NCBI GenBank assembly: GCA_026413225.1
Contig: CM048554.1
Location: 55,139,463 to 55,203,462, forward strand
DNA length: 64,000 nt
Reading direction: 5' to 3'
DNA from: Otis tarda
Taxonomy: Eukaryota > Chordata > Aves > Otidiformes > Otididae
This document shows positions 37,574 through 49,685 of the stretch, in pieces. A model generated the notes under the pieces. It saw nothing but the letters and a program-made list of their open reading frames with translations. It was not told the DNA's origin and ran no database searches. Made by a program: the position numbers and the translations under genes. Position 1 is the first letter of the stretch; each line of letters opens with the position of its first letter.

Positions 37574-38487
37574 CAGAAGATGTGAAGAAGCTGAGCGGGG
37601 GCAGAGGCACAGAGGTGGAGGCATGGGCCTCATGGGCCTTGCAGGCCTCACCCTCCGGTCTCCCGCCGGGCGGCCGACTGGGCCCAACTCAGCCCAGCCT
37701 GGCTGCAAGAGGTGTAGAGGAGAGGAGATGGATGATGTGAAGAGATCCTGAGAGGCATCTGCAGCCTGTTGTGAAGAACTTTTCTTGTGAGAGGAACAGC
37801 TGCAGATGCCAAGGTCAGTGAAAAGGGAGGGGGAGGAGTAACATGGCTCCTGGCCAAGATTCCCCTGCAGCCTGTGGTGATGACCATGGTGGAGCAGGCT
37901 GTCCCCCTGCAGCCCATGGAGGTCCACGGAGGGGCAGAGATCCACATGCAGCCCATGAAGGACCCCACACCAGGGCAGGTGGAGGGCTGAAGAAGGCTGT
38001 GGCCCATGGAGGGCCCGCTGGGACAGCTATTCTAGAGGGACTGCACCCCGTGGAAGAGATGACCCACGCCGGAGCAGTTTCACGAAGGACTGTGGCATAT
38101 GGGTGGGACCCAACAATGGAGCAGGGGAGGAATGTGAAGAGTTCATCAATGCGTGATGAACTGACTGCAACCCCCATTCCCTCTTCCCCCCTGTGCCGCT
38201 CAGGGTGGGGAAAGTAGTAGAGATAATGTTAAGCCCGGGAAGAGGGAGGGGTCAGGGGAAGTTCTCATTCTCTGTCTCATTCTCCTGCTAGTTTTAGTAA
38301 TAAATGAATAGTTTTCCCCAAGTCGAGTCTGTTTTGCCCGTAACGGTAACTTTAAGGATTTTCTCCCTGTCCTTATCTCAAACCTCGAGCTGTTTTTCTT
38401 ATATCATCTCCCCCTATTCTCTTGGAGGGTGGGGGGAGTGAGAGAGAGGCTGTGTAGTCTGGTCCTGATCAGGGCTGAACTACGACA
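37351..38487 (+). mobile_element. Long solo LTR, copy 2 (about 1.14 kb), antisense to LCLAT1
   Basis: Begins TGTTGTGGTTTTGTTTAGTG and ends AGGGCTGAACTACGACA, with CCAAT (37480-37484), TATTTAA (37511-37517), a 33-A tract (37536-37568) and AATAAA (38299-38304). Flanks AAAGT and AAAGC give a 4-5 bp target duplication of its own. Relative to copy 1 it lacks a 14 bp segment between two GATAACG repeats. It also has an extra stretch near 37780-37795 and a deletion near 38143. These differences mark independent copies of one family. No retroviral coding sequence is attached. Confidence 0.88.
37880..37990 (+). other. Repeat-derived open frame inside LTR copy 2
   Basis: ATG to TGA, 36 codons in the same frame as the one in copy 1. 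Upstream codons remain open (LLAKIPLQP), but the copy 1 start codon is ACATGG here and out of frame. The content is the imperfect PLQPMEVHGG-type repeat. There is no evidence of translation. Confidence 0.3.
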
Positions 38488-41400
38488 AAAGCAAAATCCA
38501 ATTACTCATAATGGCATTTAACTAAAAAAAAAAAAAACAACCTTTAGATGGTCATCTTCAATCCTTTATTCAGTTCAGTACAAAACATCAAGTATGCACA
38601 ACAAGTAAAATGGTTTCTACAGACCACATTCCTTAGGATCTTTAAGGCATTCCTAAAATACAAGCCACACTGAACAGTAAGTTTTTTAAGAGGGAAAAAA
38701 GGTCATGTGTTCATGGAATTACAGACTGTCAAATGCAGAGATGTGGGTGGCACTAAAAAATTTAGCCCATATATCACTCAGTACCTCTGTTTCTGTTGGT
38801 TTTAACAAAGTCTAAGATCACAAGCCTAGTGCAAAGAGAATTTTGAGGAATAACAGCTGCTCATCTCTAATAGCAATCATGTAACTTGAGAAATGTAATT
38901 TTAGTATTTTCAAGGGACAAAAGAAAACACTCTGATCTTCATTAATTTCCAGAAAATAATTATAATGAAAAGGTAGGTTATCTTAAACAGAGGAAGACCT
39001 AACATTTCCATATATATTATTTATGCTTTTCTAAAAATCAAAAACTCAACATTTAAGTAGGTCACATAACCATAACATCTAAGCACCCTTTCAACTTCTT
39101 TACATAAACTAAAAAAAAAACTGGAGCATTATCTAGAAAGGTAGCAGACATAACTGTTTCTGTATTTGCTACATTTCATGGTAGATCTGATAGCATCAAC
39201 AGATTAACGGGGAAAAGAGCAAAGTGGTAATTAAAACAAAAGCTTATGTTTCACATCATTACAGTAAATCTGCATATTCAGTGTACACCTCCTTAAAGCC
39301 AGCAGGCTACACCGCATTAAAGAAAGAGTAAATCCTATCACATTTAATGTTTCACATGCCTGATTCAAGTTCCTTTTTATGTGCACTTCATTATTTTCCT
39401 CTACAGAAGAAAAATAATGCCTCCTAGTGCTATTAGTTGCTCATAAAAGAAGTGATTTCCAAATAAAAACACTAATATGAAAATCTGAAAATGTACCCTC
39501 TTTTCTTTTTTCTAGAAATTCTGTCCATCAAGAAGAATTAATGAAAGCAAGCTTATAGAATTTGAAGTTAATAAAGTATAATGACTCCAAGTCTTTTTTT
39601 TTTTTTCTTCTTTTTTTTTTTCCTACTAGTTACATTGTAGTCAGAAAATGTCTTTATTCTGCATTAGGGAATAACTTACCTAAGACAACTTCCTTCTGAA
39701 AAAATAAATTGGTGGCTTTTAATAATGGTTGCGTTTAGGAGAGGCTTATATAGAACTTCCCTAACCTCCTTCCAGAGTAAAAATAGTTAAAATGTTTTAA
39801 TTAATCCACTTTTCCTTGACAAATATTTCCTTTACAGTGTTTTTAATATAACTTAACATTGGCTGCATCTTTCTTGACAGCTGGTATTTCCTTAACAGAG
39901 AATGTCTCAAATGGCTTATGTATAACATTCTTTCTAAAATCATTTCCTTTCTGTATAAGAACTTAATACACCAGGAAAAAAAAAAAAAGCAGGAATGTTT
40001 CATGCCATATGGGATATAACGGTTCTAGAGTTTTGCTTTAAATTAGCCCAATAATGTTTTTGTAGAAATATTACTAATATGGCTGTGGCTTACATAACAT
40101 TTAGAAAAAGGAAAAATACTTGCCCACAACTTTGCTTCTCTCCGGATCTCATTCCAACATGAACTTCACTTTTACGTTCTAGCTTTTCAGTACATCTCTG
40201 GTGGAAACCTGACAGCTCTTAGAACAGACATTCAGGTCTCACAAAAGAAGATGCAATTCCCCAGGGTGGGCCACTCTTCCATACTAACACCAAATGCTAA
40301 GTTCTTAAGAGCTGGGAGACTTGCACCAGTTGCATGCAGAACTAAGATTCCACATGCAAAAACCCTGGTAACTGGTATCTTTCCAGGATACTGAGGCCAA
40401 ACAAAGGCATTTGTTCTAAAGTCTGTAATATATAATCCCTGTAAAGGTTGTAAACACTTAGCTAAATGGCTGGAGAGCTACAGCAGTATTCAAGTGAAGA
40501 CATACCTGCCGATAATTTCTCTTTCCTCTTGCCATGCTATAAGCATTCCTTAAAATATTACTCTTCTGCCAGATCAAATCATTTTCAGTACTGTTGAAAA
40601 TTTTCATTCTAAAACATTCTACAGCCTGTGGAACTCAATGTACAACAATACTTTGCAACTACTGTTTTCCATTTTTTGGATGTCTCCCAGCAAATACATC
40701 ATTCTGTGATACTTGTAGTAAACATTATCATCAGTTTTAATACTGTACATATAGAATACCTTACACTGAAATCCAAAGCTACCAGATGGTTTCCTTAAAC
40801 TTTAAGGTTTGCTTATTTTACTTTATGAATAAATTACATTTCTAAACTTCAGCAAAAACTTGTCCTAAATATGCCTTTTTCAGCTAATTCTGTATTTCAA
40901 GAAGGAGTGAGAGATGGAGACAGGAAATGTAATCTTTCTTTCTAATATGCAAACTCATGTTAGCGTTCTGCTCACAACGATGAAATCTTTTGTTCTGAAA
41001 GCAAGCTTAATTCTGCACACCCAGCACTCATGGTAACAAAGCTAAGGAGAAGATATGCAATGCTAGTTTGCTTAGCAGATTTTAACAGATGCCTTAAAGT
41101 TAAAAAAAAAAAAAGAAAAAAACCAGCCATATTTACCACCTCTATTTTCCACTGTCTACAGATAAAACAAACAAGACTCTGAACACACTTGAGGGAATAA
41201 CTTAAAGCTTCCCTTAAAAAAAGGTAAGTATTTGCCATAGTCACTTCAGGGGCATAGCGCTGTTGTGGAAGGATGATGGTCTGCCACCCTGCAAAGGCCC
41301 AGAGAGAAGGCAGACCATAAGAAAATCTTACTAACATGTAACTGACACAATCAAAGCTTACTAAATCTCTAAGCTTTTCTTAAGGCTCTTTCACTAAATA

Positions 41401-44400
41401 AAAATAATTGCTATTAGTGTATTTTCAAAGATATTAAGATATTCTACTTCACAAGGGTGCTGTGTATCACACAGTATTGTTTTTCAATAGACAAGCCTAC
41501 TACAATTACTTTAACAAAAACCCTATAATTTTAGCTATTTTCCCTTTAGACAGAAGATAATATGTATTCCTGTGTTATCAACAATCTTTTTAGCAATAGC
41601 CCTATTGTGACCACTCAAGTCACCTTCACTTTTACCTATATTTAACTTCCATACTACCATAACTAAAGAGTCTTTGTCTCAATTTTACAGATCAGTCATC
41701 TCTCAAGGTCCTTCAATGACCTACTGTAATAAGAACACACACAAAAATACAGCTGTTTAATTCTTGACATCTTTTCAGGCATTTGTCATTCAAAAACTAT
41801 TAAGGTGGCAGACAAGATAAATATGTAGCTCTTTTACTCACTGTCAAAACCTAAATGAGATGTGTTATTCAGTTAAAGTATTGTCTTAAAATGGGATTTT
41901 TTTTTTTATTGTTTAGGGGAGCTGATATTGTTCAACATCTAACCCTGTAACCGACATAAGTGCAAAAGAAAATGCTTCTCAATATTTAGGGAAGAGACTG
42001 AGATGCTTTCTTCAGAGTAGGACCAAGACAAAATAAGTACAACGCCTACCTTTATTACAACACAAGTATAAAAAAACAACTTTCTGTGAAGAAAGTTTTA
42101 ACAAAAAATGACTATTCTAAGTAAATTTTGGAAACTGGGATCTAAAGATACAGACAGTTACGACAAAATAATTAAGTATCCATTTTGAAATTAATAGTAG
42201 ACCCATGCAAGTACTGGAAATAGTAGATAACTGTCAGGATTTTATTTAAAACTTCGCATTCAAGTGAAAATTTAAACCTGATGTTCCTAATACAAGAACA
42301 CACTTCTCTGAGCAAAGCTGTAATTTTGGGAGACACACCCTTTGTCACTTTCAATGGTTAGAAACAGATGAGTACGCAAAACACTTCTTGTAAATCAGAT
42401 CAACATATCATTATTTTCCTAAGGAAACTCTAGTGCAAAACCTATCCATCTCATGGAGACAGCACAAAATGCAGTAAGACCAACCCTATCCCCAAAGTTT
42501 AGAAAGATCAAACATACCCAGAACATTACATTCCATCTTCCTAGATGGACTGCAATTATTTAAGAGAGATTAAACCAAACTCCTCCTTTCCAAATATGAA
42601 ATGCATGCCAATTCTCAGAACATTAATCGTTCCCACTATCTCATGATCAATTACACATAATTAGTTCACTGGCAGTGCATCATTTTCACTTGTCCTAAGT
42701 TGCTGAAACTGTTTTCTTTTTAAGGGAATTCACTAGTTCAGTTGACAGATGTAGTGGTGTTTTCACACTGAAGATGGAAGATCAGAAGAAAGCTACTGTC
42801 TATGCAGGAGGCTGAAAGGAAATCATTAGCCTTACCTTACCAGACTTTACAGATTGGCTCAATAACCTTGGCACGAGTGTACTAGCTCACACTTTCTGAA
42901 ATGCTGTGCTCAAGAGAAAGAGGTTTTCCATGACTGGAGAGTTTGGGAAAAAAAAAAATTAGAAAAAAAATTTTAAAAAAAGATTGACTCCCAACAGAGA
43001 CTTAACAGGTAAATATTTCTTCTACTTGTTTTGCTCTCTGAGAAATCTTTAGTAGTTTTCCTTGGCTTTGTTAAAGGACCTTAGTGATGACTTCCCTGGA
43101 GCAAAAGGCCACCTACTTCAGCTGATATACAATCTAAAGAATTTACACACCAGAACTAGGAACAAGCTCCAAGTTCTGACCATAGCCTGAAAGTTGGAAG
43201 CCAGTTTGCAGTTTGGTTCACTTTGAAAAGTTGACCACATGCTGATCGTGGAAGTTAACAGTGTCTCCCAGCTTTATCTTACCAGAAGAGTTAAAAGTTG
43301 TTTTTCAATGAGCACAAAAAGCGTAACTGCTATTCAGTGAGCTGAATGCTTGAGATTTACGCAGAATTCATGTGGTACAGTGGGAATGAGTTAATCTTGT
43401 TTATAAGAAAAATTGTTGAGTGAAATTAAAAAAAAAAATGTTTACTCCATTAAGTTTATTAAAAGCTGCAGCAACTGGAAAAAAACGTAAGCTTTACCAC
43501 TGACAAATATACTATTGCTGTAGTATTAACAGCTTTCTCAAAACCAACATTCTTTACATTGCAGCAGTTCATTCAAATCACCGTAATAAACAGGATCTTA
43601 ACAGCAAATGGAATTGATCAGCTGACCATATGCATGATTACTGTACAATTAAATATTAAAAACTATAAGAATCTAGTCATTCCAGTATCTCAATAATAAA
43701 AATAAAGCATCTGAAAAACTAAGCCAGATTTCTTATAGTTCCATGTCCAAACCAGGACAGTATTTCTTTTCTACACTGTTTTTACTACAGAAACGGTGCA
43801 TCAAAGCTAACCAGCACATCTCACATAAAAACACGCTGCATTCTATATAATGGAAATCCACACAACTCATCTCCCGCTTACGACTTTGTCCTTACATTTC
43901 TCTGTGAAAGCATCTCACCCTCCCTGTGATCAGCAGAAATGGTCTATCTGAATGGATGTCTGCTGACAGATTGACTCCCTTGAGCTCTGAACACTCTACC
44001 AGCTGGAAAACTTTCTAGGTATAGGAAAGACCTTTTTGTCCTGCATTTGTGTAAAACAGGGATATAAGATTGGTAACAGTTTTGGAGGACTTTTTGCCCT
44101 TTTTTTAAATTTTAAAATACTTTTTTAGAAACTGAAACTACCAAATATTTAGCAGTAATTTAAGGAGTTGTAATAGCCACCTAATAGATTCCATTCAGAC
44201 CCGTTCCCACTTTGATTTTGGAATAGATATAATGTTGAATATTCTCTACACAAAACTGAACAACTTATCAACTGAAAATAGTAACTATACCCTGCCTAAA
44301 GAAGTACAAGGTGACCAATGAAAACTGCAGTAATCTCCAAAACAATGCTTGCATGGAAGTCCAGAAAAAACAGTACGCATTTCACTTTGATGCTGTAACT

Positions 44401-47400
44401 TCACTGCCTGATGAATGGAATTTTCAGTTTCTTTCTGAACAGCTACCTTTCAAATTTCAGAAGCACAGCAGGAGGTGCTTTCAGTGCTATTTATGACTTG
44501 ATACTACTAGTTTCATTTCAATATTTGAGCCAGTTTATAAATGTTTTTTGCAAATAAATTGTAAAAATACTTCAAAAGCATTAATCAGCTTAAAAATATT
44601 CAATTCTGCATAAGTTTTTCTACATGAGTTAAATCACATTAGGAGAACATACTTTTTCAAATATGGCTTGAGCTCATTTTAAACATGGTTATATGGTTGG
44701 AAAAGTTTGGCCTACACTGATTAAAATCTATATTTAAATGAAAGGAAAATTTAACCACAGAAACTGTGCTCATTTTAGAAAAACAAGCATATCACTGCCA
44801 AAGTGCTGTCCTAAGTTTAGATTGCTGTCTGACTAAAACACTGTAATTACCAGAAACTAAAATGGATTTCTAAATGTTTCAAGATGAAACAGCCATTGGG
44901 TAATTTGCAAGATATGCAATTATCTTCTGAATTCAAACACATAATGCTAATACTTTATCTGAAAAAACGCAAGCTGTAGATCGTTGCTTGTGTGGAGATT
45001 GGGGAAATCGATGTTTAAAATCAATACCAACACTAGATAAGAGTAACCATAATGAAACCTAAGAGCAAAATTACCAAGCGATGTGGAATTAATTACTTAG
45101 ACAGAAAGAATTTTCTTTCAGAAAAAAAAAAAGGTTTCGAATCTTTTATATACTACTTCTGTCTCTCCAAGAGCTGATCAAGCTGAACAGAGGACTCTCA
45201 GCACTTTCATCACTCCTAAAACTGCATCAGTGGCCATACAAGGCATTTCACACAAGCTCTCACATGTAGCAAGACAGTAACATTTTTACCTTCAAACACC
45301 AGATAGGGTCTTCCTAACTGATTTGAAGTGTTACACAGAGTATTTTCTGTTACTTCGCAATTAACATTTGTATTTGGGTGGAGTCATTATCAAACTGACC
45401 ATACAAAAGTTAAAAGGAAGGAAAAAAAAAAAAAAAAGTCACACACTAACCTCAGATCTGTATGTTCATTTCACATATAATCACAACAAATTCCAGTTAC
45501 TTTGAACTTAAATCTTGATCTGTGACAACCATAACCAGTTTGATGCAACTAACAGGATTTCAGGAAATGAAAGTAACTCCATTCCTGTTTAATAATCACA
45601 ACTGTGTGTACTTGTCAGTAGCTGCACTGCCTGCTACTGTTTGTCTTTGATTTAGCAAGAGAAATGAATGGCTTGGTTGTATTTTATTTCTTGTTCTCCT
45701 ATAAAAACCTGGGTGTTTGGTTACCTTTTGACTCTGCTGACTACAACTAGCCCTATTGTTTCATTGTTTCGGTGAAGAAGTACAAAATTATTCATATATT
45801 AAAGCACCCAGGAACTCTGAGGAACTGGGGACACAGTAGTTTATAGGAACACTTCCATGATTCAAACAGTACTTTTATAAGAGAATAGAGCATTTTCAGG
45901 AAAAATTAATTATCCTTCTACGAGCAATGTGCAGTGATCCACAAAACTGCTTCATATAGAGTCATTAGGCAGTCTATTCATTTAGCCTTCATGGCACCTC
46001 TGAAACGGACATCAAAAGAGAAGAACAAATAGATACAGACTTCTTTCAACCATAAGATATACTAGATGCCTTAAAAACAACAAAACCACCAAGCTCAATG
46101 GGAAAGCACTTGAGCTTAAGGAGTATCAATCAGAACCACTGGAATTAATGCAGTACGTTCTCCCTTGATACCAAAATAACATAAATAGTAAGTACCATAC
46201 CAAAGAATGAAGAAAAAAAACCCCTCAAGAGTCATGGGAGTTTTAACAGCACAGATGCAAAGTCTTGGAAAGGCATGTTTAAAATCAGCAAGATAAAAAA
46301 CCAGTTTCGTTTCAAGGAATTTCCCGGGGGAGGGATGGGGGTGGGGGGGAGGGCAAGGGAATCACCAAAAAAAAAAAAACCGAAAACCTAAGCCTACTGT
46401 CAGATTAAAGGCAAATTCATTTTCTCAAACTCATGAAAGGCTAGTGTGCGAACACAGTGGAGCATTTAATTTTGTATTGATGAGTAAAGATTCCCTGAGT
46501 TTTGAACCCCTAAGCAAGTAAGAAACCCTAACACAAACAAATCAAAGTAAGTAAATTAAGTTTATTATAGCAAAACAAGTTCACAAGCAAACTAGTTCAG
46601 CTAAGAGAAAAGACTAGGAAAAAGAAGAGACATTTTGTCTACTTCTCAAGAAGTCTGCTAACTCTTGCATCTCACTCTGCCCTGCAGCAGCAACAATGGA
46701 CTTTATAACACAGAACTGTCTTTCAGAACAAATTTGCTTTTTGCCCAGGTCAATAAAAAGTCACGTAAAACCAAACTGCAAGCCTTTGCCCACACTCAGC
46801 GGGGATCGGTTTCAAAAAGTCAACTCTCTAAAGGTTCAATTTTCTCCTCTCTTAGTTTTAAGTGCTGACCAAACCCCACACATGCAATGCTAACAAGCCA
46901 GCTCTCCTCAGCTAAAAAAAAAATTAAACCAGATTATGGAACTCAATACCACATAGAGAACATAAGGAATATTGTCTGTGTGTTCTCAGCACCACAACCT
47001 AAAGAAACAAGGGAACAAGGAAGGGACAACCTTGAACAAGACTGTAAGTGGAGAAGAGGAGACTGAAATAAGGAAAAAATGACAGAGGAAAACAGAGATC
47101 GTTCGTAAACAATGACCAGGTAGGATGAAAGCATAAACTGAAACAAAGACTGCATGTCCTGAGAAGCTAGAAGGAGCAGCCAACAAAAGGAAAAGGTTTG
47201 TTTTGGCAAAGCAGAGGTGGGAGGAGTGAGAGGCAACAGCACATTGAAGGACAGGACAAGAGACAGGAAAGAAAGGACATAAATGAGACTGCCCAAACAA
47301 AACTCTACAGGGAGAAGTCTTACACAGAATCAAATAGAAAGCCAGAAGAAGGACAAGACGATTTGCACCTGAGACAGTTCAGGCAACTAATAATCTAGCC

Positions 47401-49239
47401 TGGCATTATTAAAAATATCTGCCGAAGCAGTAGAGACTCTGCAGAAACATATGAAACACGTGACAGCCTGCCACCTTAGCAACTGGAGAAAGGATTTGCT
47501 GGATCAAGTAACCCTAACACTTCTAAAACCCCAGGTGGGTTATTACACTTCCAATTTTCTTTTCAGATTGCTTATGCGAGGAAGGTAGGGAACTCCATGG
47601 AAGCAAAACTCATCAAGACTGAGGAGTAGGAACATAGCAGAATCAAGGTTTCCCTGTGCAACTTCAGTTGGCTTTCACAATAGCATACAATATTATTTTT
47701 CCTTCAAGATTCCTGCCTCACTAAGTACATATTGTGGACCAGCCCCTGAGGTCTAAATAAGGCTTTGTAAGAGACTTCCTTTTTTCAGCCCAGAAACTCT
47801 TTGGCAAGAAGTAAATGGAGAAATGATTCTGGAAAGATGGGAAAGTTCCTTTGTAGGCTTATACTCCCTTCACTCTTACCTCATATTCCCTACACATGGG
47901 TGACCTTTCTTTTTTTTAATCCAAACTTCTCAGAAGTTCTAAGTGTAGTCCCGATTTTCAGAATGACCAACCTGAGATTTGGTTTCTTGAGGTGCAGTTT
48001 CACATTATACTCCACCAACAGCTGGTTTACATTAGTGCAGAGAAATAGCTTTCATTTATATCAGAGCAAACACTCATTAGAATAGCTTACATCTGACAGA
48101 AAGCCATCCCCCTAAGACTGTTAGATTAACTGTTCCTGCAACCATCCCACCACTAAATCCACTACAAAGAGAGAAGCAGTAAACCCATGGCCAGTGGCCA
48201 CGAAGGAGAGACCACACTCTTCAGCTGCAGCCCACCCACTGACCAAACTATGTGTTCACACTGTTAAACTGTACCTTGATTTGCCGAGGAGCCACCTAGT
48301 ACAGCTGCTGCTGAAGCTTTGCATTCAAAGTATTAGATAATACTATAAAATCTGATTACAAAATCAATCAACTCGCTTCAGATTTCTGTGTTCAATTTAA
48401 GACTTACTTTGGCTTTCCTTCTTTTTTTATCCTAGTTTCCCCATTTGTAAAGTAAGAAGATTAATAAAAAACCCCAGACTATCTGTTAATCTCTCTGTGT
48501 TACAGCGGAGTAAGTTTGTGTTCGAGAAACATTAAAATATGGCTGTGGTAACTACTACTGAAAAGACTACAGGTCCAAAAGCAGAGTGTGGGTGATGTCT
48601 TCAAAACAAGAGACAGCTACTACGAAGTAAATGAGATATGTCAATACTTAGCAATCAATAAGCAAAATACATTACCCATTATGTGAGCATAGTCCATTCT
48701 ATCCACTAGCATAAGCAGAGATTAAAAAAAAGTCTAATGACAACCAAGTACTGAATCACAATGAATACACATAAGGACCAATGTGAATCTGCACACATAG
48801 TTTAATTCTAGTATTTGTTTTCAGTACGCAGCTTTTTGCAGCCACAGTTATATTCTGAACAGCCTGATTACGAAAAGTTACATGCCTTGTTCTCATACTC
48901 ACCCTGCACTTCTTACACAATAGACCATTCAGGTCAAAGTTTAGCTTTGCCAGAGGGCAAATCTAGCAGTATACACACCAATACCAACGGGAGAAGCGGC
49001 GATAGGCACAGTAAAGAGGGAAAACCACACAGCTACAATTGGCAAAACCTGCCTGACTTTTGTGTATGTGCCAGTCGCAACAAGAGACGCTACTTTTTCC
49101 AAAAGGAAAGATACTAAGCATGAGATTATAACAACAAGCCTCCGTTTATTCCTCTAGGTGTAATAAAAACAGCAGTAGGGAAAGCAAGGTTTCGGGTAAC
49201 GTACACGTTTCACACACACTGAACGTATCCCCAGGCAAG
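38488..49239 (-). other. LCLAT1 first intron, promoter-proximal segment
   Basis: About 10.7 kb of AT-rich, mostly unique intron. It contains scattered A and T runs (38524-38536, 39595-39606, 45421-45436) and the G-rich tract at 46325-46360. A 121-codon ATG frame on the gene's strand (40972-41337) has no recognisable similarity or splice-bounded structure. No transposon is recognisable. Confidence 0.6.
46325..46360 (+). repeat. G-rich tract, quadruplex candidate
   Basis: GGGGG-AGGG-ATGGGGG-TGGGGGGG-AGGG-CAAGGG contains at least four runs of three or more G with loops of one to three bases. This meets the usual quadruplex pattern on the plus strand. A 13-base A tract follows. It lies in intron 1 and is C-rich in the transcript. 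Confidence 0.8.
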
Positions 49240-49501
49240 CTCAAGCGCTCTCCTCCAGCGGCTCCTCGCCTGGCATCGCCGCGGCTCCCAGCCCTCCTAC
49301 AGCGCGGCCACCATGCCTGCGGAGAAACGGGGGGCAGGTGAGAGAGTCCGGTTGGCCGCATCTCGGCGAGAAAAAAAAAATCGGCAAAGCCGGGCCAGCG
49401 GCGGAGACCCGGAGCCGCAGGTCAGCCCCGCGGTGCCGTGAGGGATCACCCCGCCGCCAGCACCGCGGCCCGGCCCGCCTCCCGCCGCGGGAGCACCCCG
49501 T

Positions 49502-49523
49502 GCCCGCCCGCCCGCCCGCCCTC
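49502..49523 (-). repeat. GGGC tandem repeat at the start of LCLAT1 intron 1
   Basis: On the minus strand five GGGC units follow directly after the donor GTGAG at 49525-49521. Five G3 runs with single-base loops form a textbook quadruplex pattern in both non-template DNA and nascent RNA. Confidence 0.85.
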
Positions 49524-49525
49524 AC

Positions 49526-49685
49526 CTGAGACGGGGCAGCGCCGCGGCGTTAGGAGGCTCCCCGCCCCGCTCAGGGAGCCGCCGGCCCCGGGAGCGCGGC
49601 CAAGCCGCCGCCAGCGCCCAGCGTCGCCAGGGCCGCCGCTGCCGCCATCTTCCCGGCTGCCACCGGCGACCTCTAACCCCGCCAA
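49526..49685 (-). other. LCLAT1: LCLAT1 non-coding first exon (inferred)
   Basis: On the minus strand the GC-rich sequence from about 49685 to 49526 ends in CTCAG|GTGAGG, a near-perfect donor at 49525-49524. It carries AAGATGGCGGC near its 5' end, a combination common in housekeeping first exons. The exact transcription start is not visible, so the right edge is approximate. The exon would join the acceptor at 7600 and supply 5' UTR. No long frame continues from it into the LCLAT1 coding exon: the ATG in this exon opens a short upstream ORF that stops inside the exon. An extra leader exon may exist at about 49316 (see findings). Confidence 0.6.
49571..49648 (-). CDS. Upstream ORF of 25 codons in the LCLAT1 leader (candidate)
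   Basis: ATG at 49648-49646 sits in a strong initiation context (AAG before the ATG, G after it). It opens 25 codons, an Ala/Gly/Leu/Pro-rich peptide starting MAAAAALATLG and ending PGPAAP, then TGA at 49573-49571, all within the inferred first exon. If transcription starts upstream of 49650, ribosomes would meet this ORF before the LCLAT1 start, so it could lower translation of the main frame. The peptide composition simply reflects GC-rich triplets and no function is implied. If the transcript starts downstream of the ATG, the ORF is not used. Confidence 0.4.
   Translation of the reverse strand: MAAAAALATLGAGGGLAALPGPAAP

Larger units (their letters stand above)
1..49685 (-). other. LCLAT1: LCLAT1 gene, 5' portion (partial)
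   Basis: This is the inferred span of lysocardiolipin acyltransferase 1, from a CpG-island promoter near 49.69 kb leftward past the start of the window. LCLAT1 is an endoplasmic reticulum / mitochondria-associated membrane acyltransferase of the AGPAT (PlsC) family that remodels acyl chains of lysocardiolipin and other lysophospholipids such as lysophosphatidylinositol. Two coding exons joined by consensus splice sites give 121 residues plus one base that are nearly collinear with the N-terminus of the known shorter LCLAT1 isoform. The link to the promoter exon is inferred from strand, donor site and CpG island, since no transcript can be seen. The rest of the catalytic domain and the C-terminal membrane segments must lie left of position 1. 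Confidence 0.85.

Noticed and set aside
40972-41337. 121-codon ATG frame on the LCLAT1 strand in intron 1.
   Set aside because: No similarity recognised, part of it is a poly-Phe run encoded by an A-tract complement, and no convincing exon boundaries support it.
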